Counted from the stretch's first letter, positions 1 to 11,195 are shown. The stretch: 64,000 nucleotides of DNA from Odobenus rosmarus divergens (GCF_000321225.1 NW_004450267.1:1557121-1621120), one strand, 5' to 3'. A program made the numbers and translations. Notes: generated from the letters alone by a model not told the origin.

Positions 1-645
1 TCACAGAGAAGGAAAATATTTCTACCTTACCATAGCCAAGTACGAGTTGTTTATTGTGAGAACCAGTCAATCCAAGATAGTTAATACCGGGAAATTTCAA
101 GAAAGTACCATTTGCTTATTAATCAAAACTCAATACCAAAACAAGGGCACAGTTCCAAATGGGTATTCTCACTCCCATCACCTGAGCACTTCTCTAACCC
201 TAAAAATCCCACACATTCTTTCAGACCCACCACAAATGCCACAGTGTTCTCTCAGGGAAATTTTTCCTGAACACCACTATAGTTCCTCTACCATAAAATT
301 TACTTTATTTTGCCTCCACATATATATATCTTCTCTAAGAGATTATAAGCCCCTTTATCTATAAATGTAGGTGTCTATAACTTTCATTTTTTAATATCTT
401 TAATGCCTAGAACATGTAATAATTTATTTACTACATATTTATTGAATGAAATTAATATTAAATACCAATGTCTATTAAATATTGATGAAGTAAAATAAAA
501 TGGGCATGGTTTTTGTGGATTTTCCATCTAGGAAGACTGTACATTAAATTAAATTAAAACACAATACCCCACAAAGAATTTAGAGTAAGATTATGAACTA
601 TACATGAGATTTAATTCAATTTTAAACATGTGGAAAGTCACACAA
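1..645. other. AT-rich stretch, nothing recognised
   Basis: I see no gene, repeat family or RNA structure here. A 105-codon open frame (47-364) has low-complexity, unfamiliar composition and does not look like a protein-coding exon. Confidence 0.4.
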
Positions 646-1725
646 TTCATTCATAATAAGACAACTACAAAATATATCAATAAAGTACCATTTCTCAATT
701 ATTCAAATGTCAAGGATGAAAATGTTTGCTAACCCAATGTACTAGAGAGAATGTAAAGGAAATGGAAATTTTAAATTCTTGGTAAGAGTACACATTGATT
801 GCCTTGATGGACAGCCATTTGTCTCTATCTTTTGAAATTTAAAAAAGCCACTTCTCCCAAATACCTTTTCTAGATATTAACATCCAGATAGAGTTGCACA
901 GGGTACAACCAGTGACAACCACACAAGATACCGATACAACATTGTTGCTAATGCTATTTGATATTAATGATACTAATCCATCAATAGGGAACTAATTCAA
1001 TTTTGGCACAGCCCTACAAAGGAAAGTTCTGCAATTTAAAAAACTGTAGCATATAATGTTTTATTTGTTTCAGAGGTACAGATCTGTGATACAACAGAAG
1101 AAGATAGCAGGAGGGGAAGGATGAAGGGGGGGAATCGGAGGGGGAGATGAACCACGACAGACGATGGACTCTGAAAAACAAACTGAGGGTTCTAGAGGGG
1201 AGGGGGGTGGGAAGATGGACTAGCCTGGTGATGGGTATTAAAGAGGGCACATTCTGCGTGGAGCACTGGGTGTTATACACAACCAATGAATCATGGAACA
1301 CTACATCAAAAACTAAGGATGTAATGTATGGTGATTAACATAACATAAAAAAATAATAAAATAAAATAATATTTTAAATTAAAAAATGTAGCAACTCCAT
1401 ATGTATTAAAATGGGCAGATCTTTGAAATTTATTACTAAATTTAACAAACATATAAAAGAATATTAGAGTATTCTACAATTTGTATGGGAGAGAAAAAAT
1501 GTGCATACATGTATGTTTATGAACTCGTGAACCCTTCCTGAAAGAGGATACAGGAAACTGGCATCAGCTATAGTGTTAGGGAGGAAGATTAGGGTGCTGG
1601 TAACAGGGGAGAGAGGGAGACTGCAGTTTATTTTGTACTTCTAAAACTTGGTACTATGTGTATACATTACCTCTTCAAAATAAGTAATATATTAAATAAA
1701 GTTAAATATATAAATTTTGCTTTGA
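646..1725 (+). mobile_element. Old L1 (L1M) ORF2 end and 3' UTR, split by a young L1
   Basis: The left part (646-1032) matches the degraded end of L1 ORF2, including the stretch that reads like the conserved CCATCAATAGGGGACTGGTT motif (here near 978-995). The right part (1394-1725) matches an old L1 3' UTR, with the GGATACAGGAAACTGGCATCAG-like and ACTTCTAAAACTTGGTACTATG-like stretches typical of that family. A young L1 with its target duplication (1033-1393) separates the two. The element is decayed and carries no usable reading frame. Confidence 0.6.
1033..1393 (+). mobile_element. Young carnivoran L1 3' end with an inverted L1 tail at its left
   Basis: The sense part (about 1091-1375) carries the carnivoran L1 3' UTR: a GGGGAGG-rich tract, GAGCACTGGGTGTTATA, the GAATCATGGAACACTACATC stretch, then an A-rich tail. 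To its left, 1052-1090 reads as the reverse complement of a different L1 3' terminus (GTTTCAGAGGTACAGATC). Both parts lie between an imperfect direct repeat, AATTTAAAAAACTGTAGCA at 1033-1051 and AAATTAAAAAATGTAGCA at 1376-1393, read as the target duplication. It sits inside an older L1. Open frames on both strands here are L1 noncoding sequence. Confidence 0.75.
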
Positions 1726-1735
1726 TAAAAAGATT

Positions 1736-1956
1736 ATTTATTACCGGGGCGCCTGGGTGGCTCAGTCGTTAGGCGTCTGCCTTCGGCTCAGGTCATGATC
1801 CCAGGGTCTTGGGATCAAGCCCCACATCAGGCTCCCTGCTCAGCGGGAAGCCTGCTTCTCCCTCTCCCACTCCCCCTGCTTGTGTTCCCTCTCTCACTGT
1901 GTCTCTCTCTGTCAAATAAATAAATAAATAAAATCTTTAAAAAAATCATTTATTAC
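1736..1956 (+). mobile_element. CAN SINE (tRNA-Lys-derived) with TSD
   Basis: The body runs from the GGGGCGCCTGGGTGGCTCAG head through the CTGCCTTCGGCTCAGG segment and CT-rich stretch to a (TAAA)n and A-rich tail. The head keeps A-box-like and B-box-like parts of an RNA polymerase III promoter. The direct repeat ATTTATTAC flanks it at 1736-1744 and 1948-1956. Confidence 0.95.
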
Positions 1957-2498
1957 TAACCCTGATTAAAATACAAAAATACAAACTGAGGGGGATACAC
2001 TAAAACTAGAAAGGTCATTTTCAAATCACTAACGAGTCAGATGCCCAGAGAGTCAGAAGACTTAAATCAGAATCATTCCTTCTCAGTGCTTACCAACAGA
2101 ATGCTGGCACCAAAAAGTGTTTACGTATCATGAGCCTTATCCTCTAAGATAAAGCAGTACATGAGATAAAAAAATAAGAAAAGCCAAAGTGCCATAAATC
2201 TGATATATTATTCTTATTCTTATTTTAAATTTATAGACCCATGTTTTAAAATGAGGTCTTGGGGAAAAAATAGTTATTACACTATAATTGATATAAGCTG
2301 TATTTGATTTCTTCATGCCCTCGTGAAATTTCAACAATCTTGAGTCTTAAGGACACCAAAACAATAATAGAGACCCCCATTAACTCCAGCAGTACTCAAC
2401 CAACCCCTTTTAGTTTTCACATTAACTATCCCCTCCAATGAAAAATCTCATTAAGTTTTATAGTAGATATTAAGTCTACCTGCTACATGAGTAAAAAC
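1957..2498. other. AT-rich stretch, nothing recognised
   Basis: There is no recognisable repeat or coding signal. A 66-codon minus-strand frame (2137-2337) has no recognisable features. Confidence 0.4.
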
Positions 2499-2710
2499 AT
2501 TCATTTCTGGGGCACCTGGGTGGCTCAGTCGGTTAAGCGTCTGCCTTCCAGCTCAGGTCATGATCCCAGGGTCCTGGGATCGAGCCCCACATCGGGCTCC
2601 CTGCTCAGTGGGGAGTCTGCTTCTCCCTCTCCCTCTGCCCCTCCCCCTGCTTGTCCACACTCTCTCTGTGTCTCAAATAAATGAATAAATCTTTTTAAAA
2701 ATTCATTTCT
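2499..2710 (+). mobile_element. CAN SINE with TSD
   Basis: A complete head, B-box-like GGATCGAGCCCC, CT-rich segment and AATAAA tail are present. The 10-base direct repeat ATTCATTTCT is exact at 2499-2508 and 2701-2710. Open frames on both strands are translations of the SINE. Confidence 0.95.
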
Positions 2711-2940
2711 ATTCGACATACATTTATTGAGCGTATACTTCATATTGTAAAGATAACTACTGCCCACAGTGACCTCACTAGTGGGCATGGGGAAGAACAG
2801 ATAGCCATACAGATGATACGGAGAGTGGCCTGTGGAAACTACAAAGACAATGTAGTGACATTTGTCAAGAAGAGAGTTCTTCCGGAAGACAGAGAGGAAA
2901 AGGAAATTAATTTGTGGAATGACTTTGTTTAGGGTTTAAG
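2711..2940 (-). mobile_element. L2 3' end, antisense
   Basis: It reads as a decayed reverse complement of the L2 tail: ACATTTATTGAGCGTATACTT, then a counterpart of the CTCATGGAGCTTACATTCTAG segment (here GACCTCACTAGTGGGC). Confidence 0.45.
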
Positions 2941-2984
2941 GGAATAAAATTTCAATGTAAGTGGTGATAGATGATAGGTTTTAT

Positions 2985-3125
2985 CTAGCCCCATCCTGTA
3001 ACAGAAAAGAAGACAAAAACAGGACACTGGTTTTGCCTAAAGTTACATGACTCCCAGGGACAGAGCTGTGACTCAAACTCAGGACACTGCCTCCCAGTCC
3101 AATATTCTTTACAAAACACTGTGCT
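2985..3125 (-). mobile_element. MIR SINE, antisense
   Basis: The order of landmarks is that of an antisense MIR: a diverged GTAACAGAAAAG (cf. TTACAGATGAGG), CCTAAAGTTACATGACTC (cf. GCCCAAGGTCACACAGCT), then CAGAGCTGTGACTCAAACTC. Confidence 0.65.
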
Positions 3126-4338
3126 GTGGATCCTGGGTATGGCAGTGTAAGAATCAAATGTTTTATAAAATACATAGAAATGATTTCAGGGCAATTTTCC
3201 CTTCTTTGGAAATTGATTTTTCTTTCTGCAAATTGTCTGCTTTCCAGAAGTCAAGGGCAGCCATTCATTTAAAGACCTGACAATGATAAAAATAAGGATT
3301 GCCTTTATAGCAAAATACAAGGTTTTTACTATTGGCAACCTCCAGAAAAGGGCATGAGAGAGAGACTTAGCTCAAGGCTCAGGCTGACTCCCATAATGGT
3401 GAGTTTTCACCTGATACAAGTAGTCATGGATCTGTGGTCAGGTATGGGGGAGGAGACAAAAGCTAACTAGAGCCATTGCCTAGAGTCATACTGCAGATTT
3501 GATGAATATGTGGTAATTTGGAGAATGAATATTTTAGCCCCCTTTAAGCTGCTTTTTATACACACAAATATATTCACAAACATACATATGCATATCTTTG
3601 TGCCTATGCAGAAAACAATTTAAGGCCAAGAATACCATTCCCACATTCCAGGTAAGAGTCTCATACAGAATTTTCCAAACCCCACTTGACTGTGCATTAT
3701 TTTTCTATCCTTTCATTCTCCCCTTCCTTAAACTGGCAAACATCTTCAAGAGGAGTCCACATGTATTATATCCACTTTATCATTTTTTTATCCTTCCCTG
3801 AACCTGCTGAATGCTGCCTTTTGCCCACATAACCCCACTTATGTTCTTATAAAGTCACCATAAACTAGGTTATTCCAGATTCAATGGACGCGTTTTGTCC
3901 TAATTATACCTAAAACTGTAATTATATGTGTGAAAATGATTGGTCACTCTCTATGTCATGAAACTCTTCCTCCTTTTCTTCAAAGACACCACTTTCCTCT
4001 TGGTTTTTCTTTTGCTTCTCTATTTAACTTCAGTTTTCTTTCTGCCCAACCCCCCGGTATTACCGTTTCCCAGGGTTGCAGCTTCTAATCTTTCCCTCTC
4101 TTTACTTTTCTTGGGCAAATCTTACAGACTACATTTCTTGATGACTCTTGTGTGTATATGTGAGTCTCCTAACAAGATCCCTCCATAGCCTTCTTACATA
4201 TTTCTAAGCTTTCCTGGAAAGCTCCACTTAAATGTGTCACAGATACTTCCAAAAAAAAACCAAATTCATGACTAGACATATCTCTTTCTCCCCAACCTGT
4301 TAAGCTCCACATTTTCATAAAAGACTACATCTTCTATA
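3126..4338. other. Unassigned unique or decayed sequence
   Basis: I see no family or coding exon. The 3' half (about 3690-4190) is pyrimidine-rich on the plus strand, which explains the hydrophobic 82-codon frame at 3940-4188; it resembles a low-complexity artefact, not a membrane protein. Confidence 0.35.
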
Positions 4339-4339
4339 C

Positions 4340-4975
4340 AGCTTCTAAATTCAAACACCTGTGAGCCAGCCTAGACTCCTCTTGCTAACCCATCTCCAAT
4401 CAGCCAGAGACTGTTAAGAGATACTGTTTCCTTAACCGCTTTCACATCCATCCCTTTTGTTTCTGCCTTCTTTTAGGCTCTCATCCTTTCCTGCCTGATT
4501 ATTATAACACACTTATGAAAGACAGTCCAGCTATCTTCAATTCAGCCTCCATACTGCCAAAATAATCACACAAAACTCAAACCCCTGAAGGATTTTCTCT
4601 CTAGAAACTTTTCGTAACATTCAAGATAAAGTCAACAATTTAAGTTCAGTCCAAAGATGCCTGATGATGTGTCTTACCTTCCATCTCTCTATATGAACTT
4701 AACTCCATTCATATCCATGAGACATGTGGTTTCACGTGTGTATGTCTTTGCACATGCTGTTCCCCTTGCCTGAACATCCTGTCTTCTTTCTTCTCCCAGT
4801 GAATACAAATCCATCCTTCAAATATCGGGTCTAGTGTCATCTCCACCAAGAACCTTTCCCTAACTAGGTTAGATACTCCTCTTTGAAGCTCACCTATGCA
4901 TATTTCTTAGCATGGAACATTCACATACTTACCTCCGATTTGTATTATATATAGTCTTTATGTCTGATAGAGTTA
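4340..4975 (+). mobile_element. L2 LINE 3' half, sense
   Basis: Landmarks occur in L2 order: CTCAAACCCCTGAAGGATTTT, TCTTTGCACATGCTGTTCCCC followed by CTTGCCTGAACA, the TCAAATATCGGG..TCATCTCC segment, then a decayed 3' end. It is heavily mutated and noncoding. Confidence 0.65.
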
Positions 4976-5187
4976 CAAGGGAACCAAAGTACTGTTGAAA
5001 ATTCAATCAAATAATCACACAAACAGTTGCAACTGTGATAAGTGGAAAAAGGAGAGAAGTACACAGTGCTATAGTGTCTAAAGGGGTGGGGGTTAATCTA
5101 GTTGGAAGAACCAGGAGAAGTTGAGGAACTAATCACATCCTGCCTTGTATCACAGTTGGTCATATGATTTATACTTATCTCATCTCC

Positions 5188-5192
<5 letters not shown>

Positions 5193-5242
<50 letters not shown>
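5193..5242. repeat. (TC)n(CA)n microsatellite
   Basis: A run of TC units passes directly into CA units. Purity is high, so length variation between individuals is plausible. Confidence 0.97.
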
Positions 5243-5960
5243 TTTATTCCCTTTCATGAGGTTATTCCCTTTCTGAGGTTCATTCATCATGAAATACCAC
5301 CACTATCTCCTGCATACACAGACGCTGTTCAAACATAGGAAATGGCCAACAGATAGCTACTGAACTGACGAGTTGCAGAATAGCAGAAGATTCTGCTTCT
5401 TTCAAAACTGGGTTAACCACAAAATTCATCTGCAGATAATCCTTAATCAAATGTATTAGAACCACACGTGGCTGTTTTATACAAAAGCAACACCTATTGT
5501 GTCTTTCCTGAAAATCAATGACACACATGCCAGATGGTTTCAGGTATGATAAAAAATGAAGGTCTTGACAGTAGCAGAAAGAAATTCAAGCCAGGAGAAG
5601 AGAAGTGTTTTGAACTCTTCCCCTGACCAGTCTAGCATAATGATCCCGGAAGACGAGCAGACAAAGACCTAGGAGAAGAGGTTTCCATAGTATCAACCTG
5701 AAAGGTTTCGTGCTTCCCGACTTTGCAATTGTTTCCATTTCTGGCTTGATAGTTTAATTATCAAACAAAGGAAGGACCTTTATGCAAGTGTACACAGTAA
5801 GTATCCAATTGTACGGGTATGTAAATCATTGGGATAAAGCTTCTGGGAGCTAGCACCAGGCAACCTTCTTCAGCATCGTGGGCTGATGTAAATTTTCCAT
5901 TCGGATTCAAATGTTAGTTTCATTTTAGATCTATATTTTCTTTTGACCATTTCCTCTCAC
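5243..5960. other. Unassigned sequence
   Basis: No repeat family or exon was recognised. An 82-codon minus-strand frame (5280-5528) has a balanced composition but no motif I know and no supporting context. Confidence 0.35.
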
Positions 5961-5963
5961 TTG

Positions 5964-6200
5964 GTGGAAAGCTCAGTGGTTAAGACCTGTGCTTTCAAAT
6001 CAAACTAGACCTGGGTTTACTTCTCAACCGTGACACTTAATAGGTGCCTTCACTTCTCTAAACTTCAATTTTTCTTCTTTGTGCAATGGTGTGGGTACTA
6101 ACAACTACTTAACAGGATTGTTGTCAAAATTAAATGAAATGGAATATCTCAATATAGTGCTTGCCAGAGAGTAAGTGCTAAATTCATGGTAGTAATGATG
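5964..6200 (+). mobile_element. MIR SINE, sense
   Basis: It carries CTCAGTGGTTAAGACCTGTG, then AGACCTGGGTTTACTTCTCA, a decayed TGTGACCTTGGGCAAG segment, ACAGGATTGTTGTCAAAATT and AGTGCTTGCCAGAGAGTAAG in MIR order. Confidence 0.8.
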
Positions 6201-6434
6201 ATAGTGGCAGGGAGGGGGGCGGATTTATTGACATTGATAACTTTTGGGAAAGTCTTCCATTAATAATCGTTTTCATACATAAAAATATATTTAACAACAG
6301 CAATATCAATCATCTGTTATGTTAGATTATTTTATAACTTCTCTCTTGCATCTATAAAAATAACTAGGAACCATTTTTGTTTGACAAAAGCATCTAAGAA
6401 AATTGGATTTTTAGAAGAAAGATTTTGAAGATTT

Positions 6435-6640
6435 TCGCTTCATCAAAACTGGGCAAGAAATGACTGCTAATGGGTATGGAGTGTTTTGGGGGGCTGAAAA
6501 TGTTCTGGAACTGGTGGTGATGATTGCACAGCTTTGTGAATATACAAAAAACATTCAACTGTATACTTTAAAAGGGTGAATTTTATGACATATGAATTGT
6601 ATCTCAATTCAACTTTTAAAACTTCTATAAGAAAAATAAT
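6435..6640 (+). mobile_element. Old L1 (L1M) 3' UTR, sense
   Basis: It contains GAAAATGTTCTGGAACTGG, TGTGAATATACAAAAAACAT and ACTTTAAAAGGGTGAATTTT, in the order found at the 3' end of old mammalian L1s. Confidence 0.85.
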
Positions 6641-6794
6641 TGGGCTTCAGTAAAATGGTGTACAACCAAAAATTGATTTAGATAGTGATTTCTTCTCCTT
6701 TTTCTCTTTCCATTTCACTTGCCTTTCCTATTTGGATGGAAGTCCTCTCCAGGTCTTAATATTATGATTGTCCAACTCTCAGGTGACATCACAG

Positions 6795-7020
6795 GAAATA
6801 TATAGAACTTTAGAACTGTACATTCCTGAGTTCAAATCCCGGTGTTACCAGTTATTAGCTGTATGTGTTCATGAATGAATTTCTTAACCTCTTGGAGTTT
6901 CATTTTTCTCGTTTGCAAATTGATGCTACTGACCAGACTTGGAGAATTGTTGTGGCAATAAAATATGGGGAAAAAAGGAAAAGGAAATGCTTAATGCAGA
7001 GTTTAGCACTTATAGATTCC
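6795..7020 (+). mobile_element. MIR SINE, sense
   Basis: GAGTTCAAATCCCGGTGTTA, ATTTCTTAACCTCTTGGAGT and GTTGTGGCAATAAAATA mark the core and right part of a MIR. The 65-codon frame 6865-7062 is a translation of this element. Confidence 0.8.
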
Positions 7021-7024
7021 CCAC

Positions 7025-7300
7025 AAATAATAGGTTTTTTTTCTGTATTGAAGTATAGTTGACATACACTATTATCTTAGGCGTACAGCATAGTCATTGC
7101 ACAATTATATACACTATGAAATTCTCACCATAAGTGTAGTCACCCTCTGATACCACACAACATTACTACAATATTATAGACTATATTCCCTATGCTGTGC
7201 TCTCTATCACTATGACTTATTGGAACTTTGTACCTCTTAATCCCCTTAAAGAACTTCTTGTCTCCTTTTTCCCAAGATCTGTGGTCCACTTACCAAGGAC
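7025..7300 (-). mobile_element. L1MA-type L1 3' end, antisense
   Basis: It reads GTATTGAAGTATAGTTGACA, TTACTACAATATTATAGACT, ATATTCCCTATGCTGTGC and CTTTGTACCTCTTAATCCCC, the antisense of a widespread eutherian L1 3' UTR. Confidence 0.85.
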
Positions 7301-7510
7301 TAGGACATTTTTAAAAGAGAGCCTTCTTTATTAAAAAAAAAAAAAAATCAGGACATGGTATAAATCACCCACTGGGCCATTCCTGTACTTAAAATTTATA
7401 ATCTGTAAATGCAAATGGAAATATCATTCTTAAAGTCGGATTCTAAAACTTTCAGGTTATTAACAATGTTTGGGATTCTGTGTACATTTGGAAAGAAAGG
7501 ATATGAAGAT

Positions 7511-7735
7511 AAAATTTGGAAAATCCGGGGGGGCGCCTGGGTGGCTCAGTTGGTTAAGCAACTGCCTTCGGCTCAGGTCATTATCCTGGAGTCCTGGGAT
7601 CGAGTCCCGCATTGGGCTCCCTGCTGAGCAGGGAGTCTGCTTCTCCCTCTGACCCTCTCATACTCTCTCTCTCTATCTCATTCTCTCTCTCTCAAATAAA
7701 TAAATAAAATCTTTAAAAAAAATTTGGAAAATCCG
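7511..7735 (+). mobile_element. CAN SINE with 17-base TSD
   Basis: A complete SINE is flanked by an exact direct repeat, AAAATTTGGAAAATCCG, at 7511-7527 and 7719-7735. The exact long duplication suggests a fairly recent insertion. Confidence 0.96.
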
Positions 7736-8224
7736 TCTCTCTTTCATTTTCTACCACATGCCTGATGCCGTCACTGACACCTCGAGCTGAGGAATATAAG
7801 TAGCTTTTGCTTGGGAGGAGGTGTTAGCATGATGCCTGCTTGTTTGGAGAGTGTTTTTTGTTTGTTTGTACTTTGTTTTTAATCCAAGTAAATTACCTAG
7901 ACACGCACCATTAGGGCTGCATTCCGGAATAGCAGGTACCAAGATCATGCTTCAGTCATTTTATTACTTATAGGTTCCACTATCAAAAAGGCCAACATTG
8001 GAGGTAAAAACAACAACAACAACAACAACAAAAACAGCCTGCACTAGGATTTCAATTAAAATTACTTGAATTTAAAAATAAATTTAATTGATTGATTTTA
8101 AAAATAAATACATGTGGGGGAAAAGACCGAAACCATCTACACAAAAATGCAACAGCAGCTATTTCTTGCTGATTTTTTGGTGGTTATTGGAGGTTGAGGG
8201 AAGGCAGGGGTGCACAGATGTTCA
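7736..8224. repeat. (CAA)n microsatellite in unassigned sequence
   Basis: An AAC/CAA run lies at 8011-8032. The rest of the interval shows no recognised element. Confidence 0.6.
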
Positions 8225-8450
8225 GTGCATAAACGCCAGTGCAGAAGCTGGACCTCCTGGGCTTCCCCTCTGCTCTCCCACTTGCTGGCATGACCGCTTT
8301 GTGCATGTCACCTAACTCTCCCGCTATCAGCTTCTATTTATATGGAATGGGAACAATAGTGACCGCAGGGTAAGGTTTTACCGAGACAATGTACAGAAAG
8401 CATGAGGTACAGTGCCTGTGGAACACAAAAACATGCAAGAGCTACGGTCA
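8225..8450 (+). mobile_element. MIR SINE, sense
   Basis: A decayed CACTTGCTGGCATGACCGCT..GTCACCTAACTCTCCC stretch, ATATGGAATGGGAACAATAG and GGTACAGTGCCTGTGGAAC follow MIR order. Confidence 0.7.
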
Positions 8451-8546
8451 TCAATTTCTGTTCCTGAATTTGTGTATTTTTAAATTTCCTACAATTAATG
8501 TTGGATACTTTCAAAATCAGAAATAAATATCATTTGTTTTTTTTAA

Positions 8547-8761
8547 ATATCAGCATTTGGGGGGCTCAGTCGGTTAAGCAACTGCCTTCGGCTCAGGTCC
8601 TACTCCTAGGGTCCTGGGATCAAGTCCCGCATCAGGCTTCTTACTCAGCAGGGAGTCTGCTTCTTCTCTCCCTCTGCCTCTCCCCCCTGCTTGTGTGCGC
8701 TCTCTCTCTCTCCTCTCTCTCTGTCTGACAAATAAAATCTTTAAAAAATATATCAGCATTT
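8547..8761 (+). mobile_element. CAN SINE with a shortened head and TSD
   Basis: The copy begins GGGGGGCTCAGTCGG: the GCGCCTGGGTG part of the head is missing, while the rest through the CT-rich segment and AATAAA tail is intact. The direct repeat ATATCAGCATTT is exact at 8547-8558 and 8750-8761. Confidence 0.93.
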
Positions 8762-9334
8762 TTATAAGTGATTTTTTTAAAAACATAGGAATGCCAAATC
8801 TTCAGACTATCTATAACTCTTGAGGTTACAGTGTCAAAAAAAATTCTTGTTCCATGGCCCTAGTGGCCCTAGTACAAGTGCTTCATCCTTGGACTCCAGT
8901 GAAAGCTGTAAAATGTTTGTGAACATGCTGTTATCATGCACACTTCAAACGGAGAGATTTTCAGGAAAAGCATAAGCTATGAATTGGATGGAGCTCTTGG
9001 ATTCCCTGTACAGACCTCTAGGGATTGAAATACCACATGTAGGGAGTGGATTTAGTAATATCCCCAAGGCAGCTACCAAATACCTTGTTGGAAAAGTGTA
9101 CCAATTCACAGTTTTATTACCTGTATCTATCTCTGTTTCCAACCCCTCAACTGATATTTTTTAAAATGAAAATAAAATGTATTTTTACTCCTGAGTTCCC
9201 ATGATCAATTAATAGAAGCTTGGGAAAAGTGAGAGACTAACTAACTGTCCGGTATTCCAAGAAAGGAAAACTGAGGTGGGTACATTCCAGAGTCAGTTTT
9301 CTAATTCCCAAACTCTTGCTGCCTGTTTCCAATG
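8762..9334. other. Unassigned sequence
   Basis: No repeat family or exon was recognised. Overlapping 65- and 61-codon frames on opposite strands (8945-9164) show nothing familiar. Confidence 0.35.
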
Positions 9335-9908
9335 GCAGTGTTAGGAGTTAGTTGGACAGTTAGGTAGTCAGGGCTGGAGTCTCCAACAAGAAAATATGGA
9401 GTTCAGGAGAGCTAAAATAAAATAGAACTGACATCCTGTTTTGCAGCTTAGAACTGCACTGACATTCTGCTTTGCAGCCTTTGCAGAAATGACTTCTGCA
9501 AAACGTCCTAAAATAAGAAAATTAATCACAAAAGCATTTGTCATATCATGGGCAAGGGGCAGTTAAGACCTAAGCTCCCAGAAGTCCGCAAAAAAAAAAA
9601 AAGATCAAGAACACGTGGACATTAACCTAATACGTAGACAGATACGTGACTGAAGCCCTGATTGGCATGACTCAGCACACCCTGACTGCTTAAGAAAGTT
9701 CCACAAAAGAGCTAATAAAAACTCCTAAACTTAGAAACTCTGGGGGCAAACCACTTGGGCCCCCCCTCCCTCTCCGGGAGTTTTGTACTCTTGCTCAATA
9801 AACTTTGCTTTGCTGCCCACCACTCTTCATCTTGTCTACCTCTTCATTCTTCAAAGCAGTGTGACCAAGAAGCCTGGCACTAAGGGGACACAAATCCTGT
9901 AACAGCAG
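9335..9908 (+). mobile_element. Solo LTR of an endogenous retrovirus (gammaretrovirus/ERV1-like)
   Basis: The 566-base unit 9339-9904 begins TGTTA and ends TAACA, a perfect inverted terminal pair. The 4-base sequence GCAG lies on both sides (9335-9338 and 9905-9908), the duplication size usual for gammaretroviral integrase. Promoter-like parts are in order: an inverted CCAAT box (ATTGG, 9661-9665), an AP-1-like TGACTCA (9669-9675), a TATA-like AATAAAA (about 9714-9720) and a poly(A) signal AATAAA (9797-9802). No internal gag, pol or env sequence adjoins it, so it is best read as a solo LTR left by LTR-LTR recombination. The subfamily is not known. Confidence 0.85.
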
Positions 9909-9929
9909 ATTTTAAGAACTTACCACAAG

Positions 9930-9983
9930 TCTGTCTCTCTCTCTCTCTTTCTCTCTCTCTCACCACCACCACTACCACCATCC
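9930..9983. repeat. (CT)n followed by (CCA)n
   Basis: A CT-rich run to about 9961 passes into CCA/ACC triplets up to about 9980. Confidence 0.9.
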
Positions 9984-10958
9984 TTAATTTTTCAATTAAT
10001 TTTCTTTATCTAATTAGAATAAAATTATTTTGAAGGGAATGAGAACAAAAATGAAATAAATTACTATTTCTTGTGGGTTTTGCTTGTTTATTTTTACTTC
10101 CAGGAAGCAATTCTTGCATTTTCAAAGCAAAGTCATTTGGGGATATCAAACCCTGCCATATTATCTGGTCTGACACTTAGCAAGCTGCCAACAAAACCTG
10201 AAATTGCTTTCTCTATCCTTATTTCTCCCACACAGCTTCACAAGGAAACAAATGATGGATGTAAATATCTATTTTCAACAGGTATCTCATCTAACATTAT
10301 CTGTTACTCAAAGAAAACTATCCTGGGTTTTACAATTGTTTGGGGAAAGAAATTTAAAATAGTGTGTGCTCAGGAACACAAATTAATTTTGATAAAACAT
10401 TGTTGAATACTTCACTCACTTCTTCAAGAGCCTGTAATGGTTTCTTTACAGCCTAAAGTAGAATTTCCAACATCTTTAATGTGGAATTCAAGAACTGGCA
10501 CAATTTTACCTAGCTTCCTGACCATCGTTTCCACAATATCCCATCACCTGTAATTACACCAGGTACACAATCCCATATCCGAAACACCTGGGGCTAGATG
10601 TGTACTGTAATTCAGGTTTGGGGGGCACAGTGGTGTTTTTAAAAAGTAATAGAGTTCATGTATAAAATGTGAGCAAAATCTTTTTGTGTTGGGGAAGCAC
10701 CTATAATAAAAAACTTTAATATTTCTGCAACAATATCTACAAATATTCTCATAAGTGGAATGAATAAAGCCTCACATCAGTTCAGGTCATCTTGTGCCAC
10801 CAAGTAAGTTTGCTGCAAACTACAAAACAAAAGACAACAAAAACAATAGTTTTTAGAGTTTCTTGGATTCAGAAACTTATTAAAAAAATGGATTGTGAAT
10901 CTGTACTTACTTTTCCTAAAAATAGACTTTTGAACTTGTGAGTCTTGTTTCATTTTCT
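9984..10958. other. Unassigned sequence
   Basis: No family or exon was recognised. A 111-codon plus-strand frame (10071-10406) has no motif I recognise. Short pieces such as 10490-10560 could be decayed L2. Confidence 0.3.
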
Positions 10959-10959
10959 T

Positions 10960-11195
10960 TCATTAGCCAAGAATGTCTTCTGCATCTCTTCTAGTTTACT
11001 AAACTCTATCACGGGCGGTCCAAATGTCACCTCTTCGTGTATCCTCAAGTCAGAGGCACCCGTCCTTCTTCTGTTGTCTGCGCGTTTATCCCTCCCTCTA
11101 GACTAGAAACTCCTTGAGGAACAACACTGGGTCTGCTCTGCCTTTGTGTACTGTGACTCCTCGTAGTGTGTTTTCCTCAAAAGAATAAATAAATT
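10960..11195 (+). mobile_element. L2 3' end, sense
   Basis: CCAAATGTCACCTCTTCGTG, then TAGACTAGAAACTCCTTGAG and a terminal AATAAATAAATTGAATGAA reproduce the order of an L2 3' end. Confidence 0.65.

Noticed and set aside
2487..2788. Open frames on both strands with Ser/Pro-rich products
   Set aside because: They are translations of a CAN SINE, and near-identical products recur at every other copy.
3940..4188. 82-codon hydrophobic frame as a small membrane protein
   Set aside because: The hydrophobicity follows from T- and C-rich low-complexity DNA; no other coding signal.
9339..9904. A full provirus at the LTR
   Set aside because: No second LTR, primer-binding site or gag/pol/env-like sequence adjoins it; flanks are joined directly by the GCAG duplication.
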